Both the position numbers and the translations under genes were made by a program. Shown in pieces: positions 43,714-53,878 of a stretch of DNA of 64,000 nt. The stretch is taken from NCBI GenBank assembly GCA_903847605.1, contig CAINED010000031.1:1-64000 (forward strand), given 5' to 3'. Every line of letters starts with the position of its first letter. Position 1 is the first letter of the stretch. Source of the stretch: an uncultured Hyphomicrobiales bacterium. GTDB lineage: Bacteria > Pseudomonadota > Alphaproteobacteria > Rhizobiales > Beijerinckiaceae. The notes under the pieces were generated by a model. The model saw only the letters and a program-made list of their open reading frames with translations, made no database searches and was not told the DNA's origin.

Positions 43714-44730
43714 TCACTTGATCGTCGCTGCAGCCTTCTTCGCGAAGGTATCGACGAAGGTCGTGTTGAGATCGATCTTCACGTTCTGCAGGCTCTGTTC
43801 GAACTTCTGCAGCATCGCGAGCGTCGATTGCATGCCTTCCATCGGCACGATGCCTGTCTGCGAATAGGAGGCGAGCGAATTTCTTGCGGCGAGCATGTAG
43901 AGTTCGCGATCTCCCAGCAGATAGTTTTGCGGCACCGCGCCGGCGATGTCTTCGGGCTTCGCTGTCTTCAGCCACACCAGCGCCTTGTAGAGTGCGTTCG
44001 TGGCGGCCTGCACCGTGTTTGGATTGTCGCGTATGAATTCGCCGCGCAGGTAAAGCACCGCTGCCGGATTCGATCCGCCGAACAATTCGCGCGTGCCCGC
44101 TTCGGTGCGGGTGTCGATGACGACGCGCACTTCGCCGCTGCGCTCGAGGAAGGATGTCACGGGCTCAAGATGCGAGAGCGCCTGGATCTCGCCCTTCTGC
44201 ATCGCGGCCAGCGCCGAGGCTGAAGACCCGATGCCGACATAGGAGGCGGCATTCGGCGCCAGTCCGGCCTTGGACATTGCGAATTGCACGAGCATATTGG
44301 TCGACGAACCCGGCGCGGTAACGCCGACCATCAAACCCTTGAAGTCGGAAGGGCTGTCCCACTTCACGCCCTTTTTCACCATCACGCTGATGCCGGGGAA
44401 GCGTCCAAGCTCCAGCACCGCGCGAATATCCTGCGAGCGCGCCTGCATGCGGATCGTATGCTCGTAGGCGCCCGTCACCATATCAACGGAACCGCCAACC
44501 AGCGCCTGAAGCGAGCGCGCGCCGCCAGCGAAATCCTGGATCTCGACCTCGAGCCCCTGCTCCTTGAAATAGCCCTTCTGCTCGGCGATCGTCAGCGGCA
44601 GGTAATAGAGCAACGCTTTGCCTCCGACGCCGAGCGTCACCCTGCTCTTCTCGAGTTTCTGCGCCTGCACCGATGCGGCGGAAAGACCCAGCGCGATCAG
44701 CGCCGCGCCAGCAATAGCTGCAATCCTCAT
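43714..44730 (-). CDS. ABC transporter binding protein, NMT1/TauA type
   Basis: 338 residues. A signal peptide (AAIAGAALIALGLSAASVQAQ) is followed by KSRVTLGVGGKALLYYLPL and AEQKGYFKEQGLEVEIQDFAGGARSLQAL, the pattern of taurine, sulfonate, nitrate and pyrimidine binders. It is cotranscribed with a permease and an ATPase (25-bp gap to the permease). The ligand is not evident; alkylsulfonate or thiamine-precursor-like compounds are typical. Confidence 0.88.
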   Translation of the reverse strand: MRIAAIAGAALIALGLSAASVQAQKLEKSRVTLGVGGKALLYYLPLTIAEQKGYFKEQGLEVEIQDFAGGARSLQALVGGSVDMVTGAYEHTIRMQARSQDIRAVLELGRFPGISVMVKKGVKWDSPSDFKGLMVGVTAPGSSTNMLVQFAMSKAGLAPNAASYVGIGSSASALAAMQKGEIQALSHLEPVTSFLERSGEVRVVIDTRTEAGTRELFGGSNPAAVLYLRGEFIRDNPNTVQAATNALYKALVWLKTAKPEDIAGAVPQNYLLGDRELYMLAARNSLASYSQTGIVPMEGMQSTLAMLQKFEQSLQNVKIDLNTTFVDTFAKKAAATIK

Positions 44731-44755
44731 GTCGTCCTCCCTTCAACACGTCCCG

Positions 44756-45544
44756 TCACGTTGCGCGCTCGCCGGCCTGCGGCCGCCATGCGAGGAGCCT
44801 GTGCTCCACAAGCGTCACGATCCAGTCGATGAATATCACGAATGCCGAGAGTACGGCCATGCCGGCGAAAACGCCGGTCACATCGAACGTGCTCTCCGCC
44901 TCGTGAATGAGATAGCCGAGCCCCGCCGCGGAGCCCATATATTCGCCTACGACGGCTCCAACCAGCGCAAAGCCGACCGAGGCATGAAGCGAGGAAAACA
45001 TCCAGGAGAGTGCGGAAGGCCAATAGACATGGCGGAGCAACTGGCGGTCATTCATGCCGAGCATGCGCGCATTGGCGAGAATTGTCGGGCTAACTTCTTT
45101 TACGCCCTGATAAACGGCGAAAAAGACGATGAAGAACACCAGAGTCACGCCGAGCGCCACTTTCGACCAGATGCCGAGACCGAACCACAGCATGAAGATC
45201 GGCGCGAGAACGACACGCGGCAAGGCGTTCGCCATCTTCACATACGGATCGAGAATGGCGGCAATGCGCGGCTGGCGCGCCAGCCAGAAGCCAACGGCAA
45301 TCCCCGCAAGTGAGCCGATGACGAAAGCCAGTATCGTCTCCGTCAGCGTGATCCACAGATGTTTCCAGATGACTCCAGTGGCAAAAAATTCGTAGACGCG
45401 CACGATCACGGCCGTTGGCGTCGAAAAGAAGAACTGGATCTTCTTGGGATCGCCGACAATGGGCCAGGTCGCGACGGCGTACCAGACAACGAAGATGACG
45501 ACGGCGACGGCAATCTGCCAGATCAGGAGATGGGTGCGCTTCAT
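44756..45544 (-). CDS. ABC transporter permease, TauC/SsuC type
   Basis: 262 residues, about six membrane segments. The cytoplasmic coupling loop is MNDRQLLRHVYWPSALSWMFSSL, and LASCxG-like helices follow. It overlaps the ATPase gene by 4 bp (ATGA), so the two are translationally coupled. With the binding protein and ATPase it forms a complete importer. Confidence 0.9.
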   Translation of the reverse strand: MKRTHLLIWQIAVAVVIFVVWYAVATWPIVGDPKKIQFFFSTPTAVIVRVYEFFATGVIWKHLWITLTETILAFVIGSLAGIAVGFWLARQPRIAAILDPYVKMANALPRVVLAPIFMLWFGLGIWSKVALGVTLVFFIVFFAVYQGVKEVSPTILANARMLGMNDRQLLRHVYWPSALSWMFSSLHASVGFALVGAVVGEYMGSAAGLGYLIHEAESTFDVTGVFAGMAVLSAFVIFIDWIVTLVEHRLLAWRPQAGERAT

Positions 45545-46377
45545 GCCCCTGCTCCCGCGATGGCCGCGAATTCGTCGCCGTAGGCGCGCATCACTTCGGC
45601 GCGCAGATCATTCCAGATCGCCTTTTGCAAGGCGTGAAAGCTGGTGTCGAGGCGGATTTCCGCGGTTTGCCGGGGACGGGGCAGATCGATGCGATGTTCG
45701 GCGATGATGCGCGATTGCGGCCCGGCGGACATCACGACCACCCTGTCCGACAGCGCGATGGCTTCGTCGAGATCATGCGTCACGAACAGCACAGCCTTGC
45801 GATCCTGTTGCCAGAGCGACAGCAAGAGATCGCCCATCAGGACGCGGGTCTGTGCGTCGAGCGGACCGAAAGGTTCGTCCATCAGGAGGATGCGCGGATT
45901 GCGGATCAGCATCTGCGCCAGCGCCACGCGCTTTTTCTGACCGCCTGAAAGCTGGTGCGGATAGCGGTCTGCGAAACGGGAAAGACCGACGCGGGCGAGA
46001 AATTCACGCGCCCTGGCTTCGGCCCTCGCTTTCGTCTCGCCGGCGATTTCAAGCGCCACCGCGACATTCGCCAGGGCTGTCTTCCATGGCATCAGGGCGT
46101 CGGCCTGAAAGAGATATCCGCAAGACTTCGATATGCCCGCAACCGGCGAGCCTTCGACAACAGCGACGCCGGCCGAAGGCTTCAGCAGGCCGCCAATGAC
46201 GTTCAGCAGAGTGGATTTCCCGCAACCGGTCGGGCCGACAATGGCTACGAACTCGCCAGCGCGAACCGCAAGGTCGACATTCGAGACCGCGACAAAGCGC
46301 AACGCGCCCTCGCCGAAGCTCACTTCGATGTCGCGGAGTTCCACGGCTGCGCCTTCGCCGCCGTTTTTCGTCTGCAT
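45541..46377 (-). CDS. ABC transporter ATP-binding protein, TauB/SsuB type
   Basis: About 278 residues. Walker A GPTGCGKST, signature LSGGQKKR, Walker B ILLMDEPFGPLD and the H-loop VLFVTHDLDEA are present, as in nitrate/sulfonate/taurine ATPases. The start at 46377 (MQTKNGGEG) follows a weak AGGGAT; an ATG at 46422 would add 15 residues. It heads the operon ATPase-permease-binding protein-PhzF-Nudix. Confidence 0.9.
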   Translation of the reverse strand: MQTKNGGEGAAVELRDIEVSFGEGALRFVAVSNVDLAVRAGEFVAIVGPTGCGKSTLLNVIGGLLKPSAGVAVVEGSPVAGISKSCGYLFQADALMPWKTALANVAVALEIAGETKARAEARAREFLARVGLSRFADRYPHQLSGGQKKRVALAQMLIRNPRILLMDEPFGPLDAQTRVLMGDLLLSLWQQDRKAVLFVTHDLDEAIALSDRVVVMSAGPQSRIIAEHRIDLPRPRQTAEIRLDTSFHALQKAIWNDLRAEVMRAYGDEFAAIAGAGA

Positions 46378-46480
46378 CCCAATGATCCCTGCGGGTCCCT
46401 CTACCTGCCCCTCAAGGACCATCGGCGAAGCCCGCCGTCAAGACAAGGGCAACTTGCCGTGCGTAAAAGCCGGAACGCTT

Positions 46481-46915
46481 TCAGTCTTGCGATTGCGGCC
46501 AATCCGCCAGTTGGGCAATCGCTGCCGTATCCATGAATGCCGCGTATTCGCAGATAAGTTCACCACGGAAGATGACGTGTATGAAGCCCTCGAAATGGGC
46601 TTGTGCGCTCGTGCCCCGATTGCGAAGAATCCCGCTCCAACGCATGCCGACCTGATCGTTATCAATCATGATGTGATCGAGTTTCACGTCTCGGTACTCG
46701 AATTCGATGGAGAGACTTTCGAGAACCGCCCGGCCCGCAGCCTTGCCACGATAGTTGCCGGCGAATGGGCTGAGCGCACGGTTGCCCACCAGCTTCACGA
46801 CCACATCGTCTGTTGCGATGGCCTCCAGCACCTCGAACTGGCCCCGTAACCTGGCATCTGCCAGCTGCATGATCAGCGAAAAGAGCTTGTCCCGTCTGTT
46901 TGCCTGAGCGTTCAA
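46481..46915 (-). CDS. NTF2/SnoaL-like small protein
   Basis: About 144 residues, start uncertain. The SnoaL pattern is LADARLRGQFEVLEAIATDDVVVKLVG, FAGNYRGKAAGRAVL, FEYRDVKLDHIMIDNDQVGMRW and a final strand GELICEYAAFMD. A TTG at 46915 with GGGGA before it is the best start; the only nearby ATG (46870) would cut off part of the first helix. It lies 103 bp upstream of the ABC operon on the same strand. The function is unknown. Confidence 0.65.
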   Translation of the reverse strand: MNAQANRRDKLFSLIMQLADARLRGQFEVLEAIATDDVVVKLVGNRALSPFAGNYRGKAAGRAVLESLSIEFEYRDVKLDHIMIDNDQVGMRWSGILRNRGTSAQAHFEGFIHVIFRGELICEYAAFMDTAAIAQLADWPQSQD

Positions 46916-47180
46916 ATTCCGTCCCCACAATGAATTGCCGCAACTCCCCCAGCGGAAAACGAGCAACGGAAAACGGCCCCACCCCGCTCCGCAGTCGACG
47001 ACCACAGTTGAGTTTCAGGTAGCACGGCTGACTAAAAACAGGGAGATGCCGTTAGGACAAAGTTCACCAAACGGTAAATGGCGCCGGCAGCATTACGAGA
47101 ACAGCGCTCCGCTCAGCGCGGGTAGCGAAGAATGGCTGCGGAAAAGCTTTTTTGCACCAACGCTTTACCGAAGAGATCTT

Positions 47181-47624
47181 TCAGCGGCCGGCGCAAAGAC
47201 GGCTGAACGTAGACGTATCAAAATGTTTTGTCTGCTGGACAATCAAACCGTTTTCGAAGCGAAACATGTCCCAGATTTCCTGCTGGAGGCTCATGCCGGT
47301 GCCGCGATGGCGAACTTTGGCTCGCACCCGCATCATGGCCCGGTCGTGATCGATCAGGACATCGGCAACCTCGGACTCGAGGAATTCCACTTCTGTCGAC
47401 AGCCGCCGCATGACATCGACAATGGCCGGTTTGCCTTCGTAACGGCCCGCATAAAATATCGCCTTGGGATTTCCGAGCACATCGAGGACGGCGTGCTCGG
47501 CATAAGCATCGGCGAGTTCGCCGATGCGCGCGGCCGCGCGGAGCCTGTTGTGCTGACCAAGCGTGAGTTCGATCGTTTCGCGATCGAACACCGCCAATTG
47601 TTTCAGCGCGTCCAGACTCTGCAT
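47181..47624 (-). CDS. NTF2/SnoaL-like small protein
   Basis: 147 residues. Helices QHNRLRAAARIGELADAYAEH, strand AIFYAGRYEGKPAIVDVM, VEFLESEVADVLIDHDRAMMRVRAKV and a closing strand MFRFENGLIVQQTKHFD give the NTF2-like cone. It lies 22 bp after ilvC on the same strand, with a GGGGGA site at its ATG, so it is probably co-transcribed with ilvC. The function is unknown; it is distantly like the gene at 46481. Confidence 0.78.
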   Translation of the reverse strand: MQSLDALKQLAVFDRETIELTLGQHNRLRAAARIGELADAYAEHAVLDVLGNPKAIFYAGRYEGKPAIVDVMRRLSTEVEFLESEVADVLIDHDRAMMRVRAKVRHRGTGMSLQQEIWDMFRFENGLIVQQTKHFDTSTFSRLCAGR

Positions 47625-47646
47625 CGGTCCCCCACGAACCCTGGAA

Positions 47647-48729
<1,083 letters not shown>

Positions 48730-48923
48730 TCATGCAAAATCCCGCCGCCTTCTAAGCGCCCAAATCCCTGCCGTCAAAGGGGACTGCCGCAGGTAGCCGG
48801 ATTTCCGGCCTCTGTGGCCATTTGTGACGGGAGAATTCATCCCGCCCATATTGACGTTGCGGCAGGAAAAATGATCATTTTCGCCGGTCGGACGGATATT
48901 TCCCTGCCTACACGGAGATAAAC

Positions 48924-49271
48924 ATGAAACGCGTGCTCGTTGCAGCCCTTGCTCTGACGGCTGCGGCTTTTGCCCCGGGCCTTGAATATACAACCACGGC
49001 GGACGCACAGCAGAACCGCCGGGTCCGCATCATCAACAATACCAGCTACACGATGATCAGTTTCCAGGCTTCCAACGTGCGTCGCAAAAGCTGGGAAGAA
49101 GACATGCTCGGGCGTAGCGTGGTACGTCCCGGTGGCTCATTCGTCGCCAATATCAACGACGGCACGGGCTTTTGCATGTTCGACCTGCGCGCCAAGTTTC
49201 AGGGCGGACGGCAGGCGGAACGCCGCAACGTGAACGTCTGCAGCGTATCGAGCTGGACGATCAATAACTGA
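48924..49271 (+). CDS. Small secreted protein with Cys pair, unknown function
   Basis: 115 residues. A signal peptide (MKRVLVAALALTAAAFAPG) precedes RRVRIINNTSYTMISFQASNV, RKSWEEDMLGRSVVRPGGS, NDGTGFCMFDLRAKF and a C-terminal NVNVCSVSSW. Two Cys probably form a disulfide. This is a common Hyphomicrobiales periplasmic family, sometimes misnamed after an enzyme; no function is known. It is divergent from ilvC, and its end overlaps the convergent FAD monooxygenase gene by 11 bp. Confidence 0.82.
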   Translation: MKRVLVAALALTAAAFAPGLEYTTTADAQQNRRVRIINNTSYTMISFQASNVRRKSWEEDMLGRSVVRPGGSFVANINDGTGFCMFDLRAKFQGGRQAERRNVNVCSVSSWTINN

Positions 49272-50511
49272 TCTGCTGCGTGACGGCTCTGTCTCCCGGC
49301 AAGGCCTGAAACGGGACGAACCTGCCGCTGCCCAGCGGCGGGACCGTCAACCCCGAGACGAGCCGCGCCAGCAGCGCGTCGGCCAGCGGAAGCCGCGACA
49401 ACGGCGCGGCGATCCGGTCCCTGACGATCGGCAAAATCACGTTATCCGACTGATAGAACGGCGTGAACGCCGCGCTCGCCCATTGAAACAGGCGGACGTG
49501 CCAGCGCCGCAAGTCCGCATAATGGTTCAAAGCTTCCGGGACATTCCGGGCATTCTCCATGGCCAACGCCAGCGCCATCGCATCCAGGAGCGCCATATTC
49601 GCCCCCTGCCCGAGCTGCGGGCTGGTCGAATGGGCCGAGTCTCCCACATGCGCCAGATGATCGTCGTAAGGGCGCAAGAGCGTGAAATGCTCATAATGGG
49701 CTGGCGTGAGATCGTCCGGCGACCGGAGATGCTCGAGCAGAGGCAGGCATTCCGGCCACAATGCGCCTACCTCGTCCTTCCAGCGCGCAATCCCGTTGTC
49801 GCGCCAGCGCGCGACATCACCACGCCTGATGCTCCAGAAAAAGGCCGCCTGCGGCGCTGCGCCCGGTTCACGCGCGCCGGTCGGCAACACGCCGGCCATC
49901 CGGCTTGCGTGGAAATATCGCTGCTCCAGGGCATTCGCGGCAAAACCGCTGTTTTCCGTAAACGGAACATTCGCCCATAGCGCGCCATAGGTAAGGACAC
50001 TTGTCGCAACCTGCGGACGCAGCGGCGAGCGCGCGCCCATCGCATCGACAACAAGATCGAACGCGCCGATGATTTCCCCGCTTTCGGTCGCGATCTCCCG
50101 CCGCCCCAGGGCCACTTTGCTGGCGGTCACAGCCGTCGAAGTGCGGATCGGAATCCCCGCCGTGTTGACCGCCTCGTGAAGCACGTCGAACAACGCCGCG
50201 CGATGCACGGCGAGACCTGCCCAGCCGCCTGCCATCGCAGCATAGCGGACATCGAGCACCACGCGCCCGGAAGGATGAGCGCGACCAAACAGGCGTTCGA
50301 TAATCGCGCCGCGCTGCATGATCTCCTCGGCGAGACCCAGCGCGGAAAGGACACCGAGCCCCGTCGGCTGGAGGATCAGGCCGGATCCCACGGGTCGGGG
50401 CGCGTCGAAACGCTCGAAAAATTGAACGCTATGGCCCTGTCGGGCCAGAAAAAGCGCCGCAGCGAGACCCGCCGGCCCGCACCCGCAAATTGCGATCTTC
50501 AGAGGCGACAA
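49261..50511 (-). CDS. FAD-dependent aromatic-ring hydroxylase-like monooxygenase
   Basis: 416 residues. GxGxxG at the N-terminus (CGCGPAGLAAALFLARQGH), the DG-like motif FDLVVDAMGARS and the second FAD motif HVGDSAHSTSPQLGQGANMALLDA place it among class A flavoprotein hydroxylases (salicylate, UbiH-like). It uses NADPH and O2 on a substrate that cannot be assigned. It lies 70 bp after ilvH on the same strand, possibly by read-through of the ilv operon. Confidence 0.87.
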   Translation of the reverse strand: MSPLKIAICGCGPAGLAAALFLARQGHSVQFFERFDAPRPVGSGLILQPTGLGVLSALGLAEEIMQRGAIIERLFGRAHPSGRVVLDVRYAAMAGGWAGLAVHRAALFDVLHEAVNTAGIPIRTSTAVTASKVALGRREIATESGEIIGAFDLVVDAMGARSPLRPQVATSVLTYGALWANVPFTENSGFAANALEQRYFHASRMAGVLPTGAREPGAAPQAAFFWSIRRGDVARWRDNGIARWKDEVGALWPECLPLLEHLRSPDDLTPAHYEHFTLLRPYDDHLAHVGDSAHSTSPQLGQGANMALLDAMALALAMENARNVPEALNHYADLRRWHVRLFQWASAAFTPFYQSDNVILPIVRDRIAAPLSRLPLADALLARLVSGLTVPPLGSGRFVPFQALPGDRAVTQQISY

Positions 50512-50581
50512 TTCGATTCATCCTGCGGGCGACTTGTCCTGCAGGAGGAATGCCAACCGCGTCCTTGCGTCAAGCCGGCTG

Positions 50582-51130
50582 TCAGCTCGCTTCCGGCCCG
50601 CGCGAGAGCGCCGCAATGCCCGTGCGCGCCAGCTCGACAAGACCGAGGGGCCGCACCAGCTCGATAAAGTCGTCGATCTTTTCCGGCTTGCCCGAGAGTT
50701 CGAACACGAAACTTTCAAGCGTCGTATCGACGATTTTCGCATTGAAGGCCTGCGCGAGACGCAGAACCTCAACGCGATTTTCGCCCTTGCCGGCCACTTT
50801 CACCAGCGCAAGATCGCGTTCCAGAATGCGGCCGCTCACGGTCAGATCCGTCACCTTGTGAATCGGCACGATACGTTCGAGTTGGTGGCTGATCTGCTCG
50901 ATCGCCTCGGGCGAACCGGTCGTCACGATGGTGATGCGTGACCAGCGTTCGACATGCGCGACTTCGGCGACCGTCAGGCTCTCGATGTTGTAGCCACGGC
51001 CGGAAAACAGGCCCACCACGCGAGCGAGGACGCCGGGTTCGTTGTCGACGAGCACGGTGAGCGTGTGACGTTCGGCGCGCGAGGTCACCGTAGCCGAAGA
51101 ATAGGGCGAGAGAGATGCTGGAGCGTTCAT
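50582..51130 (-). CDS. ilvH: Acetolactate synthase small subunit
   Basis: 182 residues. An N-terminal ACT domain (HTLTVLVDNEPGVLARVVGLFSGRGYNIESL) binds valine for feedback control. A C-terminal domain (RVEVLRLAQAFNAKIVD, SFVFELSGKPEKIDDFIELV) contacts IlvB. It is separated from ilvB by the vapBC pair, which sits in the same operon order. Confidence 0.96.
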   Translation of the reverse strand: MNAPASLSPYSSATVTSRAERHTLTVLVDNEPGVLARVVGLFSGRGYNIESLTVAEVAHVERWSRITIVTTGSPEAIEQISHQLERIVPIHKVTDLTVSGRILERDLALVKVAGKGENRVEVLRLAQAFNAKIVDTTLESFVFELSGKPEKIDDFIELVRPLGLVELARTGIAALSRGPEAS

Positions 51131-51163
51131 GGCGTGACCTGTTCCCTTGACGATAAGTGACGA

Positions 51164-51568
51164 TTAATGCGCGACCACGACGACTGGTTCGGATCGAATG
51201 CGGGCAGCCTTGCGGGCGAAATTCCGGTCGAAACTGACAAAGCTTTCGGATGCGCCGCACGTTGCCAAATGCAAGGCGTCAGCAAAATCCAGCCCTTGCT
51301 TCGCCCATTCGATAGCGCGCGATACGGCTTGAGAATCGGCAACTTCAACGTTTCGCATTTCCATAAGGCCTTCGAAGGCAGCCATCACTTTCGCTTTGGG
51401 TATGTTCATGACGGCGCGAAGCACCCATTCCGCTTCGAGCAGCACCGTCGGCTGAACGCAAATCTCGTTCTCGAGAAAATATTTCTCCACGATCTTGTAT
51501 TGCCGCTCGTGATCGCGAACGAGAAAACGGACGATCATGTTCGTATCGAGTGCGATCATTTCCGCCAT
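51164..51568 (-). CDS. vapC: VapC-type PIN-domain toxin ribonuclease
   Basis: 134 residues. The PIN acidic residues are present: D8 (ALDTNMIVRFL), E45 (VLLEAEWVL), D97 (LDFADALHLA) and D114 (SFDRNFAR). VapC toxins cleave tRNA or rRNA and stop growth when the antitoxin is lost. Its start overlaps the antitoxin gene by 13 bp (ATG at 51568 or 51559). It lies 33 bp before ilvH. Confidence 0.92.
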   Translation of the reverse strand: MAEMIALDTNMIVRFLVRDHERQYKIVEKYFLENEICVQPTVLLEAEWVLRAVMNIPKAKVMAAFEGLMEMRNVEVADSQAVSRAIEWAKQGLDFADALHLATCGASESFVSFDRNFARKAARIRSEPVVVVAH

Positions 51569-51825
51569 TCCTTCCGGAACGATTCCGCAAGCCGGCTATC
51601 TATCTCGTCGAGACTGAGCGGTGGCCCGTCGTATTTCAGCGTGCCGCCGACTTTTCTTACCTCTTCAAGCGTCGGCAGGCGTCTGTCCCGCGCAGGTCTG
51701 CGAAGCATCAGGCCTTCGTCGTTGATCTCGACCTCAAGATCGGTTCCAGCTCCCCAATGCAATGCGTCGCGCAGGCCTTTGGGAATGACGACCTGGCCCT
51801 TGCTCGACATTTTGATCTGGCCCAT
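51556..51825 (-). CDS. vapB: AbrB/MazE-fold antitoxin of the VapBC pair
   Basis: 89 residues. The N-terminal swapped-hairpin DNA-binding domain MGQIKMSSKGQVVIPKGLRDAL (AbrB type) is followed by a C-terminal toxin-binding tail with acidic and hydrophobic residues. It neutralises VapC and probably autoregulates the pair. It is transcribed from within the ilvB-ilvH interval, 89 bp after ilvB. Confidence 0.92.
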   Translation of the reverse strand: MGQIKMSSKGQVVIPKGLRDALHWGAGTDLEVEINDEGLMLRRPARDRRLPTLEEVRKVGGTLKYDGPPLSLDEIDSRLAESFRKEWRK

Positions 51826-51914
51826 TTCAGCTTCCTTCGTCGATCCGGCTTACCGCAGGTAAGCCTATCGTCTTACCAAAAGTTGGACAAGCTCCCGGCA
51901 CCGGGCGACTTGCC

Positions 51915-53675
51915 TCACACCAGCATCTTGCCCTTCTCGTCGATCACCGAACCGATGTCCTGATCGACATCGGCGAGGATCATCTCGTTATGCGCCTTGC
52001 CCGAGGGGATCATCGGGAAGCAATTTTCTTCCTTGTCGACGCGACAGTCGAAGATCACCGCGCCGGGCGTGTTGATCATTTGCAGAATGGCCTCGTCGAG
52101 TTTTGCCGGATCGTCGCAACGGATGCCGGTCGCGCCGTAGGCGTCAGCGAGCTTGACGAAGTCCGGAAGCGAGGCCGAATAGCTTTCCGAATAGCGCCCG
52201 CCATGCAGCAATTCCTGCCACTGGCGCACCATCCCCATATATTCGTTATTGAGGATGAAGATTTTCACCGGCAGGCGATATTGATGCGCCGTCGACATCT
52301 CCTGAATGTTCATGAGGATCGAGGCTTCGCCGGCGATGTCGATGACGAGCGCATGCGGATGCGCCATCTGCGTTCCGATGGCGGCCGGCAGTCCATAACC
52401 CATCGTGCCGAGGCCGCCGGACGTCATCCAGCGATTGGGCTCGTCGAAGTGATAGTGCTGCGCGGCCCACATCTGGTGCTGGCCGACTTCCGTCGTGATG
52501 TAGGTGTCGCGATCTTTCGTGAGTTCGTAGAGTCGCTGCACTGCATATTGCGGCTTGATCGTCGTCTTCGAGTTCCGGTAGGCCAGCGAATCGCGCTTGC
52601 GCCACACGTTGATCTGCTTCCACCAGTCGGCCAGCGCCGACGCATCGACCTTGCGCGCCTCGCTGCGCCACAACCGCACCATATCCTCGAGCACGTGAGC
52701 GCAATCGCCGATCACCGGCAGATCGACCTTCACGTTCTTGTTGATCGAGGACGGATCGATGTCGATGTGGATCTTCTTGGCATTCGGCGCGAAGGCGTCG
52801 AGGCGGCCGGTGATGCGATCGTCGAAACGCGCGCCGACGCAGACGATGAGATCGCTGCCGTGCATCGTTAGATTGGCCTCATACGTGCCGTGCATGCCCA
52901 GCATGCCCAGCCAGTTCTTGCCGGAGGCCGGATAAGCGCCGAGGCCCATCAGCGTCGATGTGATCGGAAAGTCGGTGAGTTTCACCAGCTCGCGCAGCAG
53001 ATCGCTGGCTTCCTTGCCCGAGTTGATGACGCCGCCGCCGGTATAGAACACGGGACGCTTGGCTTGCGCCATCATCTCAATGGCCTGGCGGACCTTGTCG
53101 AGGTCGCCCTTCAGCTTCGGCTGATAGGTCTTGTGCGTGACGTTCTTCGGGAATGAATATTCGCCCAAAGCGAACTGCACATCCTTGGGCAGATCCACCA
53201 CCACCGGACCCGGACGGCCCGAACGCGCGACATGAAAGGCCTCGTGCAGGATTCGCGGCAGATCCTCGATCGAACGCACGAGGTAATTGTGCTTGGTGCA
53301 ATGACGCGTGATGCCGACCGTATCGCATTCCTGGAACGCGTCGGAGCCGATGAGATGCGTCGGCACCTGACCGGTGAGACAGACGAGCGGTATCGAATCC
53401 ATTAGCGCATCGGTGAGGCCGGTGATGGCATTGGTCGCGCCCGGTCCCGAAGTCACCAGCAGAACGCCCACCTTGCCCGTCGAGCGCGCATAGCCTTCCG
53501 CCGCATGGGCCGCGCCCTGCTCGTGGCGCACGAGAACATGCTTCACATAATTCTGGTGAAAGATCGCGTCGTAGATCGGCAGGACCGCGCCACCGGGATA
53601 GCCGAAGATCGTGTCGACGCCCTGATCCTGAAGGGCCTGCACCACCATTTCCGCGCCGGTCATCTGATTGGCCAT
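51915..53675 (-). CDS. ilvB: Acetolactate synthase large subunit
   Basis: 586 residues. Thiamine-diphosphate enzyme motifs are present: GYPGGAVLPIYDAI, RHEQGAAHAAEG (catalytic Glu), and the ThDP site DIAGEASILMNIQEM, where the metal-binding Asp of the GDG motif reads Glu. The enzyme joins two pyruvates, or pyruvate and 2-oxobutyrate. The start at 53675 follows GGAG; a longer frame to 53729 runs into the attenuator terminator and is rejected. It is controlled by an upstream Ile-Val-Val leader. Confidence 0.95.
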   Translation of the reverse strand: MANQMTGAEMVVQALQDQGVDTIFGYPGGAVLPIYDAIFHQNYVKHVLVRHEQGAAHAAEGYARSTGKVGVLLVTSGPGATNAITGLTDALMDSIPLVCLTGQVPTHLIGSDAFQECDTVGITRHCTKHNYLVRSIEDLPRILHEAFHVARSGRPGPVVVDLPKDVQFALGEYSFPKNVTHKTYQPKLKGDLDKVRQAIEMMAQAKRPVFYTGGGVINSGKEASDLLRELVKLTDFPITSTLMGLGAYPASGKNWLGMLGMHGTYEANLTMHGSDLIVCVGARFDDRITGRLDAFAPNAKKIHIDIDPSSINKNVKVDLPVIGDCAHVLEDMVRLWRSEARKVDASALADWWKQINVWRKRDSLAYRNSKTTIKPQYAVQRLYELTKDRDTYITTEVGQHQMWAAQHYHFDEPNRWMTSGGLGTMGYGLPAAIGTQMAHPHALVIDIAGEASILMNIQEMSTAHQYRLPVKIFILNNEYMGMVRQWQELLHGGRYSESYSASLPDFVKLADAYGATGIRCDDPAKLDEAILQMINTPGAVIFDCRVDKEENCFPMIPSGKAHNEMILADVDQDIGSVIDEKGKMLV

Positions 53676-53730
53676 CTTGCGTGCTCCGTTCCGGTTTTCA
53701 TGTCCTGTGTTGTGCGGCATTTCGGGCAAT

Positions 53731-53757
53731 AAAAAAGGCCCCCTCGGGGACCCCTAA
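53731..53757 (-). terminator. ilvB attenuator terminator
   Basis: On the minus strand GGTCCCC pairs with GGGGGCC around a short loop, then TTTTTT (plus A53731-A53736). It lies 55 bp ahead of the ilvB start and after the leader peptide, so it ends transcription before ilvB unless an alternative fold forms. Confidence 0.85.
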
Positions 53758-53781
53758 AGCGCCTGTCGCGGGATGCAGGGT

Positions 53782-53835
53782 CTATCCCTGTCCCGTCCGA
53801 GGCGCTGCGCCTACTACAATCTTCCTGCCGAACAT
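53782..53835 (-). CDS. ilvL: ilvB leader peptide (Ile-Val-Val)
   Basis: 17 residues, MFGRKIVVGAAPRTGQG, with consecutive ATT GTA GTA codons near its middle, followed by GGCGCAGCGCC and CAGGG/CCCTG hairpins and then the terminator. The ATG at 53835 has GAGG at good spacing; in-frame ATGs at 53859 and 53856 would give about 25 residues. The run of branched-chain codons is what an isoleucine/valine attenuation sensor needs. Confidence 0.7.
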   Translation of the reverse strand: MFGRKIVVGAAPRTGQG

Positions 53836-53878
53836 CACATGTCCTCGCGCGGCCATCATCTGCCACGTTCCATCGAAT

